Of a stretch of DNA of 36,481 nucleotides, positions 34,230-36,481 are shown piece after piece. Source of the DNA: Caryophanon latum (GTDB lineage Bacteria > Bacillota > Bacilli > Bacillales_A > Planococcaceae); assembly GCF_001700325.1 (NCBI RefSeq), contig NZ_MATO01000010.1:1-36481 (forward strand). Direction: 5' to 3'. Each line of letters begins with the position of its first letter. Positions within the stretch are counted from its first letter, which is position 1. The notes under the pieces were generated by a model. The model worked only from the letters and a program-made list of their open reading frames with translations, had not been told where the DNA came from and ran no database searches. Made by a program: the position numbers and the translations under genes.

Positions 34230-34591
34230 TGGAACGTTTTAAAAGTACGTGTACTTTCTTTAAATGTAAACATACGACTCAAAAACGTAGCAGCATGTCC
34301 ACGATTTAACGTTTGGTTCGGCTTAAACGTACCATCGTCATAACCATTAACAATGCCTCTTTCCATAGCAATTTGAATATAACCAGAATCTACGTTATTG
34401 TTCTTCATGTCTCTAAACTTTGTATTTACAGGTGCAACATCTTTATAGCTGAGTGCCTTCACAAGCATCGCAGCATATTCACCACGCGTAATAGGTTCTT
34501 GCACAGAAAAATCTGTATCATTTGGTTCAATACTACGGTCTGCCAAATAATAAATTTCAGGATATTTCGGATCATTTTGATTAAGATCCAT
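34230..34591 (-). pseudogene. S-layer homology (SLH) domain protein fragment
   Basis: The frame encodes one clear SLH domain with flanks: ITRGEYAAMLVKAL, then KFRDMKNNNVDSGYIQIAME and GIVNGYDDGTFKPNQTLNRG, HAATFLSRMF. SLH proteins bind secondary cell-wall polymer and are normally exported and multi-domain, but here no signal peptide or further domain is present. The coding match ends near the ISL3 junction. It is a stranded piece of a chromosomal or plasmid surface-protein gene, useful as a hint of an SLH-using Bacillaceae host. Confidence 0.75.
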
Positions 34592-34870
34592 ATAGAGGAT
34601 TTAAAGCTATTCATTTAAACCGAACTTTAAGATATGTTTATACCGAAAAATTAAAATTTTTTTGTTCATTCTAAGATACAAGAGATACATAAGATACAAG
34701 AGAGGTTTTAATCTCTTATCTTTTAATTTTTTTTTAGAATTAACATACTTTATACTTTATAAATCTCTTATGTATCTCTTGTATTTTTTGTATCTTAAAT
34801 CTTAGATACAAGAGATACATAAGATACAAGAGATAGCTAATTTCTTATCTCTTTTAATCTTTTGTATCAA
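34592..34870. repeat. iteron-like GATAC array with inverted middle segment
   Basis: Forward units at 34675, 34684 and 34693 (GATACAAGA, GATACATAA, GATACAAGA), inverted units at 34772, 34781 (GTATT) and 34790, and forward units again at 34805, 34814, 34823 with a variant GATAG at 34832. All within-block spacings are exactly 9 bases. The first and third blocks share AGATACAAGAGATACATAAG exactly. The surroundings are AT-rich. It could be a replication origin or a centromere; no gene is present. Confidence 0.85.
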
Positions 34871-35480
34871 AAACTACGTTGATTAATTACTTTTCAGATT
34901 TTTGATTTCTTAGCAAGGGAGGTTCATTTGGGAAATGGCTTTGAAACGGCTTACGTAGTTTTTTCCCCTCAAAAATTCGAGGAAAAAACTACGCGTGTTC
35001 GTATATTTTAAGAACTTTTACTCGATTCAATGAGTTTGGGTATCCGTATTTGTATCCGTAACGTCCCTACAGTTTCACTATAAAGTGTATGAGCATATGC
35101 ACCGCACCATTCCCTTAGCTTCACTACAAATTACGTAGTTCATCTCATAATTCCTTAACAAGTTAAATAACTTGCCAATGGTTTCCAACCCTCCTTTTTC
35201 TTTATCGTTTTTATTATTCTAAATAAGTATATTAGAGGTTTTTTTACGAATGGCGAAAAGGAACAAAACACCGTTCCTGCCTAATGATCTGTAGGGGCGA
35301 TCACTCGACACGCTGTACTTTTCGAAATTGGCTTCAGCTAACCTGTCATCTTTTTTGATATTTGAGAGTGTAAGTCCATTGCTCTCAACAAAAAAAGCGA
35401 ATATTTCCAGAATAGTCTGAAAGTACTCGCTTTGTTGAAAGAAAATTCAAGTCGTTTTGTATACCAAAAAGAAGTCATAG
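34871..35480. other. non-coding AT-rich region with hairpins
   Basis: No gene. ACGTAGTT-type sequence recurs (34871, 34953, 34986, 35130). A 15-bp bulged stem lies at 34954-34993. GTATCCGTA occurs twice (35040 and 35052), an imperfect relative of the GATAC motif. TTGAGAG/CTCTCAA (35362-35388) and CAACA...AGCGA/TCGCTTTGTTG (35386-35437) overlap and cannot form together; the second has a T-run on the minus strand and may act as a terminator there. Confidence 0.5.
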
Positions 35481-35483
35481 CTA

Positions 35484-35512
35484 TTGACTTTGAAACTTTG
35501 GGCATATATAAT
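35484..35512 (+). promoter_or_regulatory. strong sigma-A-type promoter of a small RNA
   Basis: TTGACT at 35484-35489, exactly 17 bases, TATAAT at 35507-35512. The start of transcription is expected near 35519. It is the best promoter sequence I found in the window. Confidence 0.8.
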
Positions 35513-35518
35513 AAACGT

Positions 35519-35610
35519 AACTTGAATAGTTAGCGGTAATACTTTTAGTAGGGTAGAGCGTACTATTCATGGGGTTGAAACAGTTGGTAGCTGTTTCAAC
35601 CTTTTTTTTT
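35519..35610 (+). ncRNA. predicted small non-coding RNA of about 90 nt
   Basis: Bounded by a near-consensus promoter and a strong intrinsic terminator (perfect 11-bp stem GGTTGAAACAG/CTGTTTCAACC at 35573-35583 and 35591-35601, then a run of T). No open frame with a ribosome site lies in between. Shorter pairing such as AGTA/TACT is possible in the 5' half. Plasmids of this type often control replication or toxins with such RNAs. No target can be named from sequence, and no matching antisense partner was found by eye. Confidence 0.65.
35573..35610 (+). terminator. intrinsic terminator of the small RNA
   Basis: Perfect 11-bp stem, 7-nt loop TTGGTAG, followed by nine or more T. Confidence 0.92.
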
Positions 35611-35824
35611 GCTTTTTTATATGTTATTTAGTTAAGTTCAAGATTGAAATCGGTATGTACGACAAAGATATACTTTAAAGAATACCGGAATTAGTTTTAA
35701 GTATAGCATGTATTTTTAAATTTGCAAATGAAAAATAAAAACGAAGCTGTTATTTGTGGGATTAAATGCATATCATCAGAATACAAGACAAGCTGAACGA
35801 GGCGAAAATCAAAAGAGCAAGTGG
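35611..35824. other. non-coding spacer
   Basis: AT-rich DNA between the small RNA terminator and the nested hairpin region. I see no gene, repeat or promoter I would defend. Confidence 0.4.
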
Positions 35825-36121
35825 AAGTGACTGTCGCGGCAGTCACTTTGATTGTGAGCATTTTTCCGATTTCTCTCGCCATACGCCGAAGCAGCAACAT
35901 CACCTGCTTCGGCTTTGCCATTTGCGTTCAACAAGCGGCAAGCAGCGCGGTAGATTCTGCCTACCACACTGCTTGCCGTGTTTCACCCCAAAACGCAAGG
36001 ACCGTCAAAATTTTTTGTCGAAAGCGGCTGACGCTACAAAAATTTTTGAGCTACCACACGTGGTTCCTTGCCTTTTGTTTGCTGCAAATAACTTCATGGC
36101 ATCGCCAAGAAATCGGAAAAA
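35825..36121. repeat. large nested hairpin (cruciform-like) region
   Basis: Stem AAGTGACTG/CAGTCACTT (35825-35848, loop TCGCGG). Then a perfect 14-bp outer stem TTTTTCCGATTTCT (35861-35874) with AGAAATCGGAAAAA (36108-36121), enclosing GCCGAAGCAG/CTGCTTCGGC (35885-35894, 35904-35913), CGGCAAGCAG/CTGCTTGCCG (35936-35945, 35969-35978) with inner GGTAG/CTACC, and TCAAAATTTTTTGT/ACAAAAATTTTTGA (36005-36018, 36036-36049). Open frames here merely cross the repeats. It ends about 65 bases before the radC remnant. Confidence 0.88.
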
Positions 36122-36185
36122 ATTCTGCCTTCCGACTTCGTGATTGCGGCTTCAAGCAATCAAAAAATGCGAGGAGGAAACCATC

Positions 36186-36407
36186 ATGACAAACAACCAC
36201 ACATTACAACCGATTTACGAGATTATTCGATTAAAAGCAGAGCGTCGCACATAACCCCCATCACAAGTGCTAACACCAAGTACAGAGGATTTAGAAGTGA
36301 CACAGCGTTTACAAGAAGCAGGAGCATTACTCGGTGTAGAAGTACTCGACCATTTGATTGTGAGCCAAACAGAGTACGTGTCGTTTAAGGAGAAAGGGTA
36401 TATGTAG
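36186..36407 (+). pseudogene. radC: decayed second radC (N- and C-terminal pieces only)
   Basis: ATG at 36186 behind AGGAGG reads MTNNHTLQPIYEIIRLKAER, matching the start of short RadC proteins, then meets a stop at once. From about 36252 another frame reads PSQVLTPSTEDLEVTQRLQE and on to DHLIVSQTEYVSFKEKGYM with a proper TAG at 36405, the RadC C-terminus. The central part is deleted, and the metal motif that should read HNHP is CATAACCCCCATCA, one base short. It differs from the intact radC at 31943 in many residues, so it is a separate lineage, not a recent copy. Confidence 0.8.
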
Positions 36408-36481
36408 TTGTAAGTAATGAAGAAGAGCCGTACGAAATGGAGGGCACTGAAAAAGTCACTGAATCAATAGGAAGGGCATGT
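36408..36481. other. window end, no defended gene
   Basis: The short frames here stop quickly. GGAAGGGCATG at 36470-36480 places an ATG that would continue into position 1 if the molecule is circular (see the first entry). Confidence 0.35.

Noticed and set aside
34671-34840. CRISPR array
   Set aside because: Units are only nine bases with no spacers, and the middle block is inverted; no cas genes are present.
35766-36189. Two overlapping rightward open frames of about 120 codons
   Set aside because: They cross the nested hairpins; their composition (Cys/His/Arg-rich) follows the palindromes and no start site is convincing.
36424-36450. GAGCCGTACGAAA resembling group II intron domain V
   Set aside because: The remaining domain V bases and the paired 3' strand are absent, and no intron reverse transcriptase is in the window.
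1-36481. All GATAC/GTATC pentamers as a signal
   Set aside because: A five-base word is expected dozens of times in this length; only the 13-mer and the 9-bp-spaced arrays were kept.

Overview
The window looks like a low-GC Gram-positive (Bacillaceae, probably Lysinibacillus-like) conjugative plasmid, possibly the whole 36.5 kb circle. The evidence is strong Shine-Dalgarno sequences, many TTG starts, sigma-A-type promoters, an SLH fragment, IS4/ISL3/Tn3 elements, a complete Gram-positive type IV secretion (T4SS) operon, and replication/partition genes. No tRNA, rRNA or CRISPR array was seen. The genus is inferred from style only.

Layout. (1) 1-5130 is accessory DNA: an orphan Tn3-type inverted repeat, a MITE-like element, a leftward set made of a membrane-anchored subtilase, a small secreted toxin-like protein and a possible immunity protein, then a MobV relaxase with its palindromic oriT abutting a truncated Tn3 transposase. 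(2) 5142-10080 holds two IS4-family transposase genes flanking a two-gene unit (secreted PPC-domain protein and an unknown protein). (3) 10087-13260 is a type I restriction hsdR fragment that has lost both ends, an IS4-type transposase scrap and a degenerate repeat. (4) 13380-15930 is a second mobilisation module: helix-turn-helix protein, MobP-type relaxase, MobC-like protein and a hairpin-rich oriT with an IncP-like nick motif. (5) 16022-29599 is the rightward T4SS operon: DUF3801/PcfB-like protein, lipoprotein, VirB6-like, PrgI/VirB3-like, VirB4 ATPase, lysozyme-NlpC/P60 hydrolase, DUF4315- and CD1107-like proteins, surface protein, Maff2-like small membrane protein and VirD4 coupling protein. 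(6) 29644-31535 is a leftward rep-parB-parA-like operon. (7) 31536-36481 carries a chromosomal-type parS-like palindrome, radC, large hairpin regions, an ISL3/SLH junction, a 9-bp-period repeat array, a likely small RNA gene and a decayed second radC.

How it fits together. One of the two relaxosomes nicks its oriT, VirD4 brings the relaxase-DNA complex to the VirB4/VirB6/PrgI channel, and the wall hydrolase opens peptidoglycan. The rep/par operon maintains the plasmid. Nested hairpin regions precede both radC copies and could act on single-stranded DNA after transfer.

Most notable signal. The 13-mer TAGGGATACTAAA occurs five times exactly, always on the + strand. Three copies lie inside conjugation genes (each encoding x-R-D-T-K), one overlaps the predicted -10 of radC, and one lies beyond the radC terminator. 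Related GATAC/GTATC sites overlap the predicted parA promoter and form 9-bp-spaced arrays around 34.7-34.8 kb. Together with the parS-like site beside parA this suggests an undescribed multi-site partition or regulatory system. That interpretation is inference; the repeats themselves are visible directly.
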